Part shown: positions 13,967 through 39,281 of the stretch, one piece after another
Position numbering within the stretch: position 1 is the first letter of the stretch
Layout: each line of letters starts with the position of its first letter
Translations under genes and position numbers: made by a program
Source: Seriola aureovittata
Taxonomy: Eukaryota > Chordata > Actinopteri > Carangiformes > Carangidae
NCBI RefSeq assembly: GCF_021018895.1
Contig: NC_079384.1
Location: forward strand, 3,682,140-3,746,139
Direction of reading: 5' to 3'
DNA length: 64,000 nt
Notes under the pieces: generated by a model
What the model was told of the DNA's origin: nothing
The model's database searches: none
The model's input: the letters and a program-made list of their open reading frames with translations, nothing else

Positions 13967-16961
13967 AGAGTGCAGCAGGACTCTGCAAACAGAAAGGAAA
14001 TGACCCACTGTGTTATGACTGTAACATCTGGCACAGATGAGAGCCCAGAGCGTACACAGTCCAGTGGTGGTGGTGGTGGTGAGAGGGGGGGAGGGGTGGA
14101 GGGCAAGAGGGAGCACACGGCATAACTCACTTTTAATCTATGCGACCTACTCATGCTTTGTTACGTCAGAACAAACTGGATGATGAAGATACAGACTTTT
14201 CAGAAGCTTCCAGAGCCAAAATTTTCATGAATGCAACAGTTTAGGTTTATTTCTTCATGAGTTTCCGATGTAAAGCAAGATCGAATCTCTGACCTCGTTC
14301 ATTGTCCCATTATATAAATAACACTGAATGTATTTTTTCTCCATTTCTTTTAATTGCTAATTGAATACACTTGCCTATCTTTTGATTGTCAGTCAAACAA
14401 AGTAAGTTTTGAGGAAGTGTCGTCTGTTTTAAAGGCAGCCATCAGCGCAGTGTGTAGTGTGCTTACCAGTGTGAAGTTGAAGACTTAACCTTTAATTTGG
14501 AGCAGGCAATTTTCTCAAGGCTGCAATCAGTCAGTTCCCATGACCACAGCTGCTGAAATCAGTGTCTTGACAAAAAGTGCATTAACACTAAAGTTAAAAT
14601 GCACCCAGAGGTGCTGTTGGGCAGGTTGTAGTGCCTATTAGAGCAGAGCAATGCCGGCGTAATGAGGTTCAGACCTACCTGGGCTGTCTGGGCATTAATC
14701 TGCCGCCGAGTCCCCAACCAATTAACTAGGAAGTGTACTGGTAATTGTCAGCTTCACACCGCCTTCCTCTTTCAGAGCAAAGAAAAGAGCGTGAATCTTC
14801 CCACTGATATACCATTTACCTGCCAAAACAAAATAAATATATGTTCGGACCTGAAAGTCTGGCTTTCTGAACAGAGCCTGCACAAATGAAGCCAAAGTAT
14901 CCAAGGCCGTTCGGATTTATTCTGCTTCATATTAGACTTAAAACAGTCTTTTCAGTAAAGATTTTGGCAGCTGTTGATGAGGATCAGATGAGAAACAGAT
15001 TTGGACAGAAAAATACTGTTGATTTTCCACCATGTTTGTTACTGGTGGTGACAGCAGTTTAACACGGGTCACAGAATCCTGGAGGCAGCAAAACAAACTA
15101 TTATGATTTTGATTGCCTGACTTATTTTGAATGAGAAATCGTGATGTGATTTCATGCTGGACATGGCATGACAGCAGGGCACAGGGAAAAGAGCTGGTTA
15201 CCTCATCTTCTGTCAGAAAATGCCAAAAACAACATGTTGTCTTGTTTTGTAGATGCTTTTTGGAAGAACAATTGCAACAAGTTCTGAGGTCACTGACAGA
15301 CACGCTGCGTCGAAGCTACTCTGTGTTGCATCTTTCACTTTTATCAAACCTCACCACGCATTAGAGTATAGATTTTGTTTCACAGAAAAGCAGTTATTTG
15401 TTGACAGTTGTGAGACAGGAGTTGATGGTACAAATACACACAATACTTTTGAACAAACTGTGTGAGCAACCGAGCTAAGCTAGCTAGCTAAGCTGAATGA
15501 CTCGAAGCAAGCTTGTCTTTTTGTCCCTCAGTAATTCTGTACTGAATGAAACGGTGCACAGTAATGAACACGTTGCCACGGGTGAGTAAATGGACCGGCA
15601 AAGAGAAAATAGAAAAAAGCTTGGAGCGCTGTTGCGATTGATTAGCATTAGCCCGTCTGGCGAGCATGTTGGTGGTTAGCTCGCCAACTAGCTCTGTGAG
15701 CAGTCACCAGATTATCAGAATCAAATATTACACAAAGACACAAGAATTCATTCACTTTGACTCTTTCTTTTGTTTGACTGGACCTTTTTCACAAACTACT
15801 GAGGAATTACAAGTCGTGAAAAAGTTTGTTTTATTTATACACCATAAAATAACCTACCCTGCCGAAACCCAGCTTTGTCCTACCGTTATTCTGACAGTAT
15901 TAAAATTTAAGCAGCAGTGTTTACAGAAAAAAAGTAACTTCAGTTTGCAAGGAGGTGCAGACATGAAACAGAAAACCAGAAAGAGAAGGAACAAGAGGGG
16001 GATGGTTGGAGATTTAGAGAATAAAAGGACACAGAGCAGAGATTAGGTTTTGGACTACTTAACATAAAGATCCTTTGAATATTAAAGATTTCTGACATGC
16101 CGTCACAGTGAGTTGGTGCCTCAGTCTCAAGCAGTGTCGGGACAAGTCTCGCTTCAGTGCCAAAGTGATGCCTTTGTTTCATTCTGTCTCAGCATGTCAG
16201 GAAATGTCACTGTATGTAAAGAGGATCCAATTACACCAGTGCTCTGTCCCCCTATAGACACCACAGGCTGCAGCGCTGCACAGAAGCTTCACATTTCCTG
16301 TGATATTTTCTCGAAAGGTCACAACTGTAACTTAACATTATGGGTGGTGCAAATGAGATAAATGAGTCAAAATTAGAGTTTCTTTCAATATGATAAATTA
16401 CCTTTGCCCTTTCTGCCTCGGTATTGTGTTACTGAATCTTCCATGCACAGTATATGGATCTAAATCTGAGAGGAAAGGTGAGGAAGATAGCTTTAAAGGT
16501 GCAAGACGATTTTCTATCTTTGGCTGATAAATCTCAACCCAAGTAAAATAAAAATGGCATTACTTAAATGTTAAAGCCCTTTAACTCTCAGTCTTTCTGC
16601 TTTGAGAATGCGTGTGCGGGTATCCGAGACACCGCTTCCTGCTGGGTGCTGATGACACCATCGCAGCGGTGTCGCTGTCCAGTCAGGGGTCGGTATGAGC
16701 CTCTGAGGCCTGACAGCAGGATGATGTCATGTGGTGTACAGCACAGGGATTACAGCCCCTAATCTGGCATGAAAACCCAACTCGAGAAAAAAAAAAAACG
16801 AGATCATGATCATGGAAGAGCAAATGGTGGATGTAGGAAACAAGATGAAAAAAGAGGAGATTGGTTTTGGACCACACGGCATTTCTTCTTCAGCCGTATG
16901 GAGGATTGTAAAAATCTGACGTGGGAGACTGAAGCAATGGTTGTCAAGTGAGTGTTTATAC

Positions 16962-16963
<2 letters not shown>

Positions 16964-17014
<51 letters not shown>
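16964..17014. repeat. (TG)n microsatellite
   Basis: About 25 TG units followed by a short GA-rich stretch. Confidence 0.95.
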
Positions 17015-17021
<7 letters not shown>

Positions 17022-17440
17022 GGAGAGAGCGTGTATAGGTTTGCAGGTCCATATTCATGCTGTATTGTACATTCTTAAGAGCGTTTCTGTTCATGTCAGT
17101 GTTCGCACAAACACAGAGTGTGTATCATCACCGCAGAATAAGCAAAGGATGTGGTTATGGATTGTTCTGGTGAAAGTTTCTATTTGCAGGGGTGTGTTTA
17201 TCCTCAGTGACCGTAGGAGAATGCGCAGGGCTTCCACATGTGGCCACAGAGAGACCAAAACACTGACATGGACAGTCAACTTTGTATAATCCACCTTTAG
17301 TTTTACATTTTTCCTCATGACCAAACACCGGGCTGGTCTGTTTGTGTGTTTACATTTACATAATGTATGTAGTGTATCTAGATACGAATCCTCAAAGTCC
17401 ATTCATCCATCCATCCAATAGCTGTACCACTCATCCTTTG

Positions 17441-17443
<3 letters not shown>

Positions 17444-17498
<55 letters not shown>
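17444..17498. repeat. (TG)n microsatellite
   Basis: About 27 TG units preceded by a short CATC tandem at 17404-17418. Confidence 0.95.
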
Positions 17499-17500
<2 letters not shown>

Positions 17501-17831
17501 AACACCTACCACTATGTGTAAGGTAATTCAGAAGAAGAGCATTTAGCATCTCTTCACATGCTACTTGTTTAGCCTTGACTCAGAGTTTAAAGCTGCTATG
17601 CTATGTGCTATGTGATATATGTGCTGGTGGGAATGTCATTAGCTTTGTAGCTATTTAGTCATAAAACAAAGTATTTGTCAAACTGAAATTTTAATGCTAG
17701 AAAAAAATCTATATTATAGTTCTGTTCTGAATTTTATGTCAGTCCATCCAATCGCTCTCAAGACACAGTGTTTCACTTCAAACCACATTTGTCAGATGCA
17801 TGTTGGAGCTAAAGGACGAGACAAAGGATGA

Positions 17832-18045
17832 TCGAAGTCATTAGGATTCATCCTCCTGGCACCATGAACATCTGTACCAAATTTAAAAGCAATCCATCAA
17901 ACAGTTGTAGAGAACTGAGATATTTCAGGACGAAAACAAACATTTCATCCACATGATGACACGAAAGTAAAAGTCGGGATTACCAAAGGTAGAAGGCTTC
18001 GTCCTCTGGGGGACATGAATGTCTGTGCAAACTTTCATGTGACTC
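17832..18045 (-). repeat. Teleost interspersed repeat, reverse-oriented copy
   Basis: Read on the minus strand this repeats the core seen at 3320-3390. On the plus strand 'gtcattaggattcatcctc', 'catctgtaccaaattt' and 'gagatatttcagg' are the reverse complements of the family words. A second partial unit follows at about 17990-18045 ('cctctgggggacatgaatg'). Confidence 0.6.
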
Positions 18046-20079
18046 TGTGCTAGTCCTGCCTGTTCTCCCGCTGCAGTTTTTGATACCACCACTTGGGGGT
18101 GCAAAAGTGGGACTTTTTTAGATGCTACACATAGTAGCTTTAATGTTAAGTTTTTTTAGGTTAGGTTAACTTTTAACGTATTACCTCTATAACTAATCTC
18201 TCACACAAACTGATGAAAGCCAGGAAGCTAAAAAGATTTTGTCTACGATGAGACTAAAACAATCCAGTATGAAACTTTGACATTAAAGAATCATGCCACG
18301 ATGCGTTGCAGAACTACAGTCATACACACCCCCATTAACCTCAGTAGATCAGTATATAACATTTGTTTGATGTGTTTGCAAACTGCATGAAAAAATTAAT
18401 GATGACATATGATGCTCTTGCTGTTCTACTACACCTACACCTATTTGTAGATGAGTAATCACACTCTTTAATTGTCCGAGCGCCTTCCTTTTGACTGAGA
18501 TCCACAAGTTCACACCTGTTCTTTGGGGCATTGCCTCCTGGGAAATGTAGGAGATCACTATCTAAATAGACAAGCCAGTTTGTGGAGAGACACCTGAGCT
18601 GATTGTGTTTGACAAGTGAGAGTAACCGAAAGGGGATTTTCCGCTCAAGGACGTAGTGCAACTGTGAGTGTGTTTGTGTCTGTTTTGACTGTTTGGTTTG
18701 GAAGCACACGCCGTACTGTCCGTGTCGATGTGTATGAAGAAGTCCTCCAGCTGCCAGTGTTGAATATCTTTGAGCTCGTTAGACTTGACTTTGGCCATGA
18801 AGTCTGAACATGGGCTCCAGGTCTACGTACGATGGAACAGATTATTGTTAAGCTAATGACTTTATGGCAAGAGAGGGGAGCCTGTAATTTTATTCACAGC
18901 CATGAATCACAGAATGATTCACAGCTGAGATCTACGGGAGCTCCTCCTCGGTGGTCGCTCATTACACCTCACCAGAACCGCATGCAGATGTCTTATTATC
19001 CAGTAATAGTCCCCTCACTCCCGCTCATTGACTTCCCCTTGGCCCACAGAACATATAAAACACAACCAGACAGGAGAAATACTAATGTTTTCTCAAACTG
19101 AGGCTGCAGCACGGAGACATTTCTTTCACATTAAATGTCATTTCAGGGAGGTGAATGGAGAAATACATTTGGAAAAGCCCACTTGTGTTGACAGATGATA
19201 GAGAGAAGCAGACATGCCAGCTACTGCAAACTATCAATCATGGCCTTTAGTCAGCTCAGCCACAGGCCTTTACCAGAGGTTGATGAATATTCCTTTTGCC
19301 TGGACCATAATCTCACATAAGCTGCAAATTTGCCTCTGTGTCTAAAATCATCTAAAATGATGACTGTGTAAAAAGACGCAGGACATGACACCTCCCCAAA
19401 AGGTGAATCCGAAACATCTGGATCGCCTCCTGTTTGCCGACTGCAGTATAGGTCATCGACCTCGTCCCCTTCATGTTATCAAATGGCACATGGGCCAAAC
19501 AAAAAATCAAAATACACATAAAAAGTCGGTTTAATTTCATGTCGTCTTATGTTCTTCTTCCTCTTGTTCCTCTTCTTGTTACTATGTGGCACCAGTGACG
19601 GATACTTCACTGATTTTGAAATAGAAAATGGAAATATGTTGCGTTTATTCCCAAACAACTTCCAGTGAAATAGTTTCACCAGGAAAACCCCTTTCACTCT
19701 CCAAATGTCTCCCTTTACCCATAAACCCATTAACCAGCAAACAACAGGATGAGTGGAGGCTGCGGCTTTCTGCTCCGTGGCTTTCCCTCAGTTTGTGTGG
19801 CAGTCGTTCGATCTGTCGGGCTCTATATGTTAATAGGCGGCCTGCCGCACTCAGACCACATCCTTGAATGAAAACTCTTCTTAAAGAGGATGGGAACACA
19901 CTCAACAGCGGGGAATAGCATCCCTTTGTGTCCTCTGTGTCTTTCTTCATGCGAGTGTCTGCCTGAGTATAACAGGAAAAGCCTGGCCTTTGAGGATCCT
20001 AGCGCCATCTTGTGGCGTTGAGGCACAGCTGCGCTACACTGACCCTCCAAAACACCACCCCATTATCTGCTCAACAGAG

Positions 20080-20173
20080 GCTCCAGTGGCGCAATCGGTC
20101 AGCGCGCGGTACTTATAAGACAGTAACCTGCAGAGTGATGCCGAGGTTGTGAGTTCGAGCCTCACCTGGAGCA
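20080..20173 (+). tRNA. tRNA-Ile (anticodon UAU) with 20-nt intron
   Basis: A complete cloverleaf. Acceptor stem GCTCCAG/CTGGAGC (20080-20086 with 20166-20172) plus discriminator A at 20173; D arm GCGC/GCGC; anticodon stem CGGTA/TGCCG; loop CTTATA..A with anticodon TAT at 20114-20116; T arm GTGAG/CTCAC with TTCGAGC loop. A 20-nt intron at 20118-20137 sits between positions 37 and 38, the canonical place, and tRNA-Ile(UAU) genes of eukaryotes characteristically carry an intron. The mature form would be 74 nt plus CCA and would read AUA codons. Internal A and B boxes are intact and a TTTT terminator follows at 20180-20183, so the gene looks functional. It lies in rhbdf1 intron 1, same strand, about 630 bp before the start-codon exon. 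A near-identical copy is at 38122-38215. Confidence 0.95.
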
Positions 20174-20801
20174 GTGAAGTTTTAACCGGGGCTGTGAATC
20201 GCAGAAGGGACTTCGATGTAGGAAATGCCACCGCAGTGGAAATAGTTCATCAGTGAGATTAATCAGATAATCAGAGTAAACACGGTCTGTAGTTGTTGAG
20301 GGAGCAACAGACGGCGGTGCAGCTCTGGTGCTTATTAACGCACATTAATTTCATCTTGGTTTATATGAAATTAATGTTTTAATTTTGCTGCATTTCTTAT
20401 GGACTTATTCAAATAAAAGCTTATTCGTGTAGATGCAGCGTCTGCATGTGTTTATTGAACAAATAACAAGCATATTTTTATTGAACCACAGTCAATTTGG
20501 CTCAATCCAAATCAAATTTACCCATTATCACAGCTTATCTAAAAAACCTGGACTTCAGCAGTGAAAATAATAAGGCATGTGTTTGCACCCTCTTTATCTG
20601 TGCCAACCCCAGCACCATGGGGAGGCATGGATTAGTGTTGATTATTATTTATGCACATTCTGTCTGTAATTACTCAGCAAAGCTGCTAAGTTTTGGATTT
20701 TAGCTTTTAGCCCTCATGTGTATCATGTATTCTGACTGTGTGAATTGTCCTATAAACCCATTTCTCTGTTTGTGTGTGTGTGTGTGTTGTCCAGCTGGCA
20801 G
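20174..20801. other. End of rhbdf1 intron 1
   Basis: AT-rich intron sequence after the tRNA terminator, with no further gene. It ends in a TG repeat at about 20770-20788 and the acceptor 'ccagctggcag', which offers two nearby AGs (20794 and 20801). Confidence 0.6.
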
Positions 20802-20822
20802 GAGTAGGGAGAGGCAGCGAGC

Positions 20823-35261
<14,439 letters not shown>

Positions 35262-35367
35262 ACGCCGGCCTTCGAAGTGTCAGCTGGACTGTCTCTGGGA
35301 GAGCGCTGAAGTTGGACCGGGTTGCAACATTTCTAAAATGTTGGACGTTGAGGCAACTGAAAAAAAA

Positions 35368-35373
35368 AATAAA
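35368..35373 (+). terminator. rhbdf1: Possible proximal poly(A) signal AATAAA
   Basis: Hexamer about 107 bp after the stop, at the end of an A run; the downstream GU-rich element is weak. Confidence 0.35.
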
Positions 35374-35523
35374 ATGCACATTTAGCCGCAGTGCAACTTG
35401 TGACTGAGCAGGAACATTTCTCCTGGAACTACGGCTGCAGCATTTCAGGATTTTCTTATGTGGACCAGTGAATTTCAAACTTGTTTGTTGTACCGTTTGG
35501 AAAGGCACAACAGACCCACTATG

Positions 35524-35529
35524 AATAAA
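35524..35529 (+). terminator. rhbdf1: Possible poly(A) signal AATAAA
   Basis: Hexamer about 263 bp after the stop; no strong downstream GU element. Confidence 0.4.
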
Positions 35530-36210
35530 GGCATGAAAGCCTCCAGGCATCTGACTAAAAATATTCACGTGCACGGGAACAAAACTTGACTGAAAGGACT
35601 AACAATTGATTTATATGTGTGACTGATCTCTAGCTGGGCTAATCAGTGACCAGTCACACTGGAGGATTAGTTACCTCTCTTCTTACGTGACTTGACAGCA
35701 ACCCCCAGTGGCCAAAGGGGAGCGTTACAACCTAACAAGGCTGCAGAGGATGAGCTGAGGCTTTTTTTTTTTTTACTGATGTCCAAACTGTTTTGTCCAT
35801 TTACTGGATTTTCTTAGAGTTAAAACTCGCCAACAAATGAGACTCTAAAATGCTTAAATGTGCCTTACAGACACACAAACACGCCCACGCACACGATGTC
35901 TTTATAGTGCCATGTGTCAGTTTGTGTCAGCGGTTTCTGGCATTATGGGTCGTGTTCCTTAACCTTTGTAGAAACTGTATTTCACAATCTGACAAAATTA
36001 TGTAAAATATGTTTTTACACAGCCTTTAATGCACTTCTTTCACAGATGGATTGTTTGTTTGTTTGTTTTTTTATATTCACCGTGTTCCATGTAAAGAACA
36101 CAGTTATACATTAATCTGCTGCATTGTGAATCGCTGTTACGGAGGTGAATTTTTGTGTTTTTCCGTTTGTTTGTTTTTTATTCATAGTGGTCGCGTTTTA
36201 GCTACCTAAC

Positions 36211-36216
36211 AATAAA
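36211..36216 (+). terminator. rhbdf1: Probable distal poly(A) signal AATAAA
   Basis: Hexamer followed within about 30 bp by 'catttttcagtctgtgtttc', a good U/GU-rich downstream element. Transcription would end shortly before the antisense tRNA-like sequence at 36290. Confidence 0.5.
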
Positions 36217-36289
36217 CACAATGAAACACTCAATTTGGCTCATTTTTCAGTCTGTGTTTCCTTCAGAAGTCAAGACACTTAAACCACAC

Positions 36290-36383
36290 TGGTCCAGGTG
36301 AGGCTTGAACTCACAACCTCAGCATCACTGTGCTGGTGTCTGTCCTATTTGTACCACACACTTATCTGTTGTACCACTGGAGC
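36290..36383 (-). pseudogene. Diverged tRNA-Ile(UAU)-derived sequence, full length
   Basis: On the minus strand it starts GCTCCAG at 36383 and ends with CTGGACC plus A at 36290, exactly 94 nt like the intact genes. The T arm (GTGAG..CTCAC), variable loop and the ends of the intron are recognisable. The anticodon loop reads CAAATA, so the universal U33 is lost and the anticodon is altered. Two acceptor-stem positions no longer match (CTGGACC against CTGGAGC gives one mismatch). It is likely a pseudogene. Confidence 0.8.
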
Positions 36384-37459
36384 TTGTAATCTACTCACAC
36401 CACACCAGAATATTGCAACGAAAATGTACATTTTCCATAGTCACCTCAGTTAATCAGGTATTAAAGGAAACATTACATAACTATCTTTTCCTTTTTTTTA
36501 TCACTCATCTCCACCTTGTGGATTTATGGAGGACTTATAATTTAGAAAATAATATTTTTAGCAGGATTGGGGTAGATTTGTTTGAAATGTGATGAATTAA
36601 TATTGTTGTGGTGAACACCAAACTGACCCACAGATGGATCGGTCATCACAAGCGTAATTTGGGATGACTGGTTTTCTGAACATAGCTCTGAGTATTCTAG
36701 CAGAGGAATATGACAAAACCAAATAAAAACACCAAGGTTATGAAGATATATTTCTGATCATGAATAACAGAAACAACAAACTACACCGCTGACACTGATG
36801 CTAACCACCACTAACCTCAGCACAAGAAGAGGGAAGTCGTTAAAATCTTTCACTAATCGAAAACCATTATTAATTTACCTTAAAGAAAAAGCTGAAGACT
36901 TCATCTATTCACAGTTAATTAAATTTAAACGTGATGCTTGGAGAAAACAACTTACTGGAGTATGTCCCAAAAATAAAATAAAAACATCAACACTTGTAAG
37001 TTTATGTGAATGTTGAAAAGGACGAGGATAAGTTGGGTGTTCTGTCCCAAACTCCTAAAAAAAAACACAGGCATAGTTGAAGACAGTGTGTCTGTGTAAT
37101 TTATTTTCCAGCCTCCCAAAGTGCAAATTATGAAACTGTTTGCAAACATAAAAATAGAAAAAACAACAAAAATAAAGCACTATATATGTTACAGAGTCAC
37201 TCCATGTTACCTGCTCTGTAACCAAAAACAGACTGACTTCACTAGGCCCAGGTAGGCCCTTATAAACCCATAGCCCCGCCCACCAGGCTTAATATTTACA
37301 AACAAAAAAACAAAAAACAAGTATATTTATAAAGCACATTTTCTGGCTAAATAAAGCTCTCACAGTTTATGAAATAAAAATATATTTTAACCAAATAATT
37401 TAATAAACATTTCTACATCAGCGAAACAAGTTGTTTGCTGCAGAAAACAGCATTACAAA
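36384..37459. other. Intergenic, AT-rich, no gene seen
   Basis: No supportable open frame. A TATAAA at 37261-37266 (tataaaccca) is followed within about 15 bp by a CCCCGCCC GC-box, upstream of the CpG-rich patch at 37460-37575. A short inverted pair, GTTACAGAG and CTCTGTAAC, lies at about 37189-37223. Confidence 0.4.
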
Positions 37460-37575
37460 CAGGAAACTCCCATAAGCGCGCGAAAACAAACCATTTAACG
37501 AAAGGAAAATGTTACGGCCTTGTTTTGCCGAACTCGCGGGGGAGAGAGACGGCGTGTCGCGCGCCCCAACAACAG
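37460..37575 (+). other. CpG-rich candidate first exon of an unknown transcript
   Basis: An isolated CpG cluster in CpG-poor surroundings, ending in a consensus donor (CAACAG|gtaagc at 37576). An ATG at 37509 with A at -3 opens 22 codons (MLRPCFAELAGERDGVSRAP and two Thr) plus one base up to the donor. I do not recognise the peptide and see no matching second exon. It could be a promoter for a small gene or lncRNA, or part of a retroelement. Confidence 0.3.
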
Positions 37576-38121
37576 GTAAGCAACACGTCGTTAAGCGAAT
37601 GTGCGTGTGAATGTGAATGTGAATGTATGCGTAACTATTAATAGGACAACCAAGTGTGCAGGAGGAATAACAGCGAAGTGTGTCGAGAAAGGAGGGAGAG
37701 AGAGAGAGGTGTGTGTCTGTGGTGTGCGTGCGTGCGTGCGTGCGGGTGCAGCAGGTTCAAGTTAAACCCTCAGATACAGTGATCTCTAGTGGCTTCAAGT
37801 CGTTTCTACAGGATCACAACAGCTGAGTAAAGATTGCTGACTTTGAGTTTGTGACTGGTCTGTGTGAAAATGTAAATGTGAACTGGCTGTGAATTCCTGA
37901 TGCTTTTTGTCTTGTTTTGTTTTTTGTTTTGTTTTGTTGTCATCACTGTTAAGGTGGGTCGACCTTCAGTGTAATTACTCTTCTCTGATTTTTGGTGACA
38001 TCAGCAAACTTCCACTAAAGTTCAGCATGAGAACACATCTAACCGGCCAAAGCAATCGGCCTCTTTTTCAGGGATATTTAAATCTGTTGTTGAGTGTTGT
38101 TCACTGTGGGGTTGACATCAG

Positions 38122-38215
38122 GCTCCAGTGGCGCAATCGGTCAGCGCGTGGTACTTATAAGACAGTAACCTGCAGAGTGATGCCGAGGTTGTGAGTTCGA
38201 GCCTCACCTGGAGCA
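38122..38215 (+). tRNA. tRNA-Ile (anticodon UAU) with 20-nt intron, second copy
   Basis: Identical to the gene at 20080-20173 over all 94 positions including the intron, except one C to T change at 38149 (tRNA position 27), which turns a C-G pair of the anticodon stem into U-G. Anticodon TAT at 38156-38158, intron 38160-38179 and TTTT terminator at 38222-38225. The flanks are unrelated to those of the first copy, so the identity is confined to the gene itself. It looks functional. Confidence 0.94.
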
Positions 38216-39248
38216 GCAGAGTTTTACTGTGGTGGTTGAGGAGTAAGACAAGACACAGCTGTTGATCACTCTACTCTTCTGAATGACTTACCTCCTGTAA
38301 GAACTACAAAGACCAGAGGCCTTGGCTTTCACTCAGTGATTAAAGTCAAGGTGTGTGTGTGTGTGGCCTTTTCAAAGAAGAGGTGAACTACTGTTGATGT
38401 TCACCTTCAAGATGAACTTGGTGTGTGGGTCTACAAGGTGATATTTTCAGATCGAGGCCAAGAGCTGAATTTGTGACTTCATTTTCTAATTTCTTAAGTA
38501 AAAAGTTTTACTTTTTATTTTTTCCCAGTTAGATTTAGTGAATACATTACTGAAGTTAGCAGCATAAATGTTAGATTTAACTTAAAACTCAACTTAAAAA
38601 AAGCAGCTACTAAAGTTCTGGTTGTGAGTGCAAAGAAACCGAGGCAGAACTGCTGTAGCATTTGTTGTGAGGTACTATGGATCGAACATGCTAATCGTGT
38701 ATTACCAAAGCTTACCTTGTACACATCACACACTCTAAAATGATAAGGTATTTCAGGGCTTTTTAAAGTTAACCCACAGCATCCTCGAGAAGTAATAAGT
38801 AAGTTTCTTCCATAATTCTTAACCAGGGTTCTGCGGAGAGTTTAGTAGTGTTTTTCTTTTTCCTTCTGAGGACCATTTCCTTCTGGTTTCCTCGCCCGCC
38901 TGCAATCCCTGACAGTCCTCCTGCATTGCTGACTCTTTATTGCTTATCATACCTGTGTAAGTCAAGATGTCTGTTGTTTTTTTTTAGGAATGCCCACTAG
39001 ATGGCAACACAGGACCTTGCACTCCTGTGTTAAACCTGGTACAAGAGTAAAACATGACTGCTGCTCAGGGTACAAAGCTTGAATTACAACAACATTGTTT
39101 TATTGTTCTTTGGGATTTGAATTCCATTAATTCAAACAGAAAGGTTTATTAGCGTGCAGAACTCTTGTTGGTGCCCCCAGATGCTCCCAGTGTTGTTGTA
39201 CCACTGGGTCTGTTCATTCTTGCTCGCCTCCCATTCTCTGAGTGTGCG

Positions 39249-39281
<33 letters not shown>

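Larger units (their letters stand above)
9921..20079. other. rhbdf1 intron 1, middle part: non-coding
   Basis: No exon is supportable. Holds a 21-bp poly-G run at 12827-12847, TG/CA microsatellites at about 13011-13072, 13926-13965, 16964-17014 and 17444-17498, and an interspersed repeat at 17832-18045. The stretch around 19190-19320 is free of repeats and has the look of a conserved non-coding element, but that cannot be judged from one sequence. Confidence 0.5.
35262..36232 (+). other. rhbdf1: rhbdf1 3' UTR (inferred extent)
   Basis: Follows the stop codon without introns or open frames of note. The end is placed near 36230 because the AATAAA at 36211 is followed by U- and GU-rich sequence. 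Earlier AATAAA hexamers at 35368 and 35524 could give shorter forms. Confidence 0.55.

Noticed and set aside
37180..37575. LTR retrotransposon as explanation of the CpG-rich patch
   Set aside because: A TATA-like word and a TG start exist, but there is no second LTR, primer-binding site, polypurine tract or gag/pol frame, so it could not be supported.
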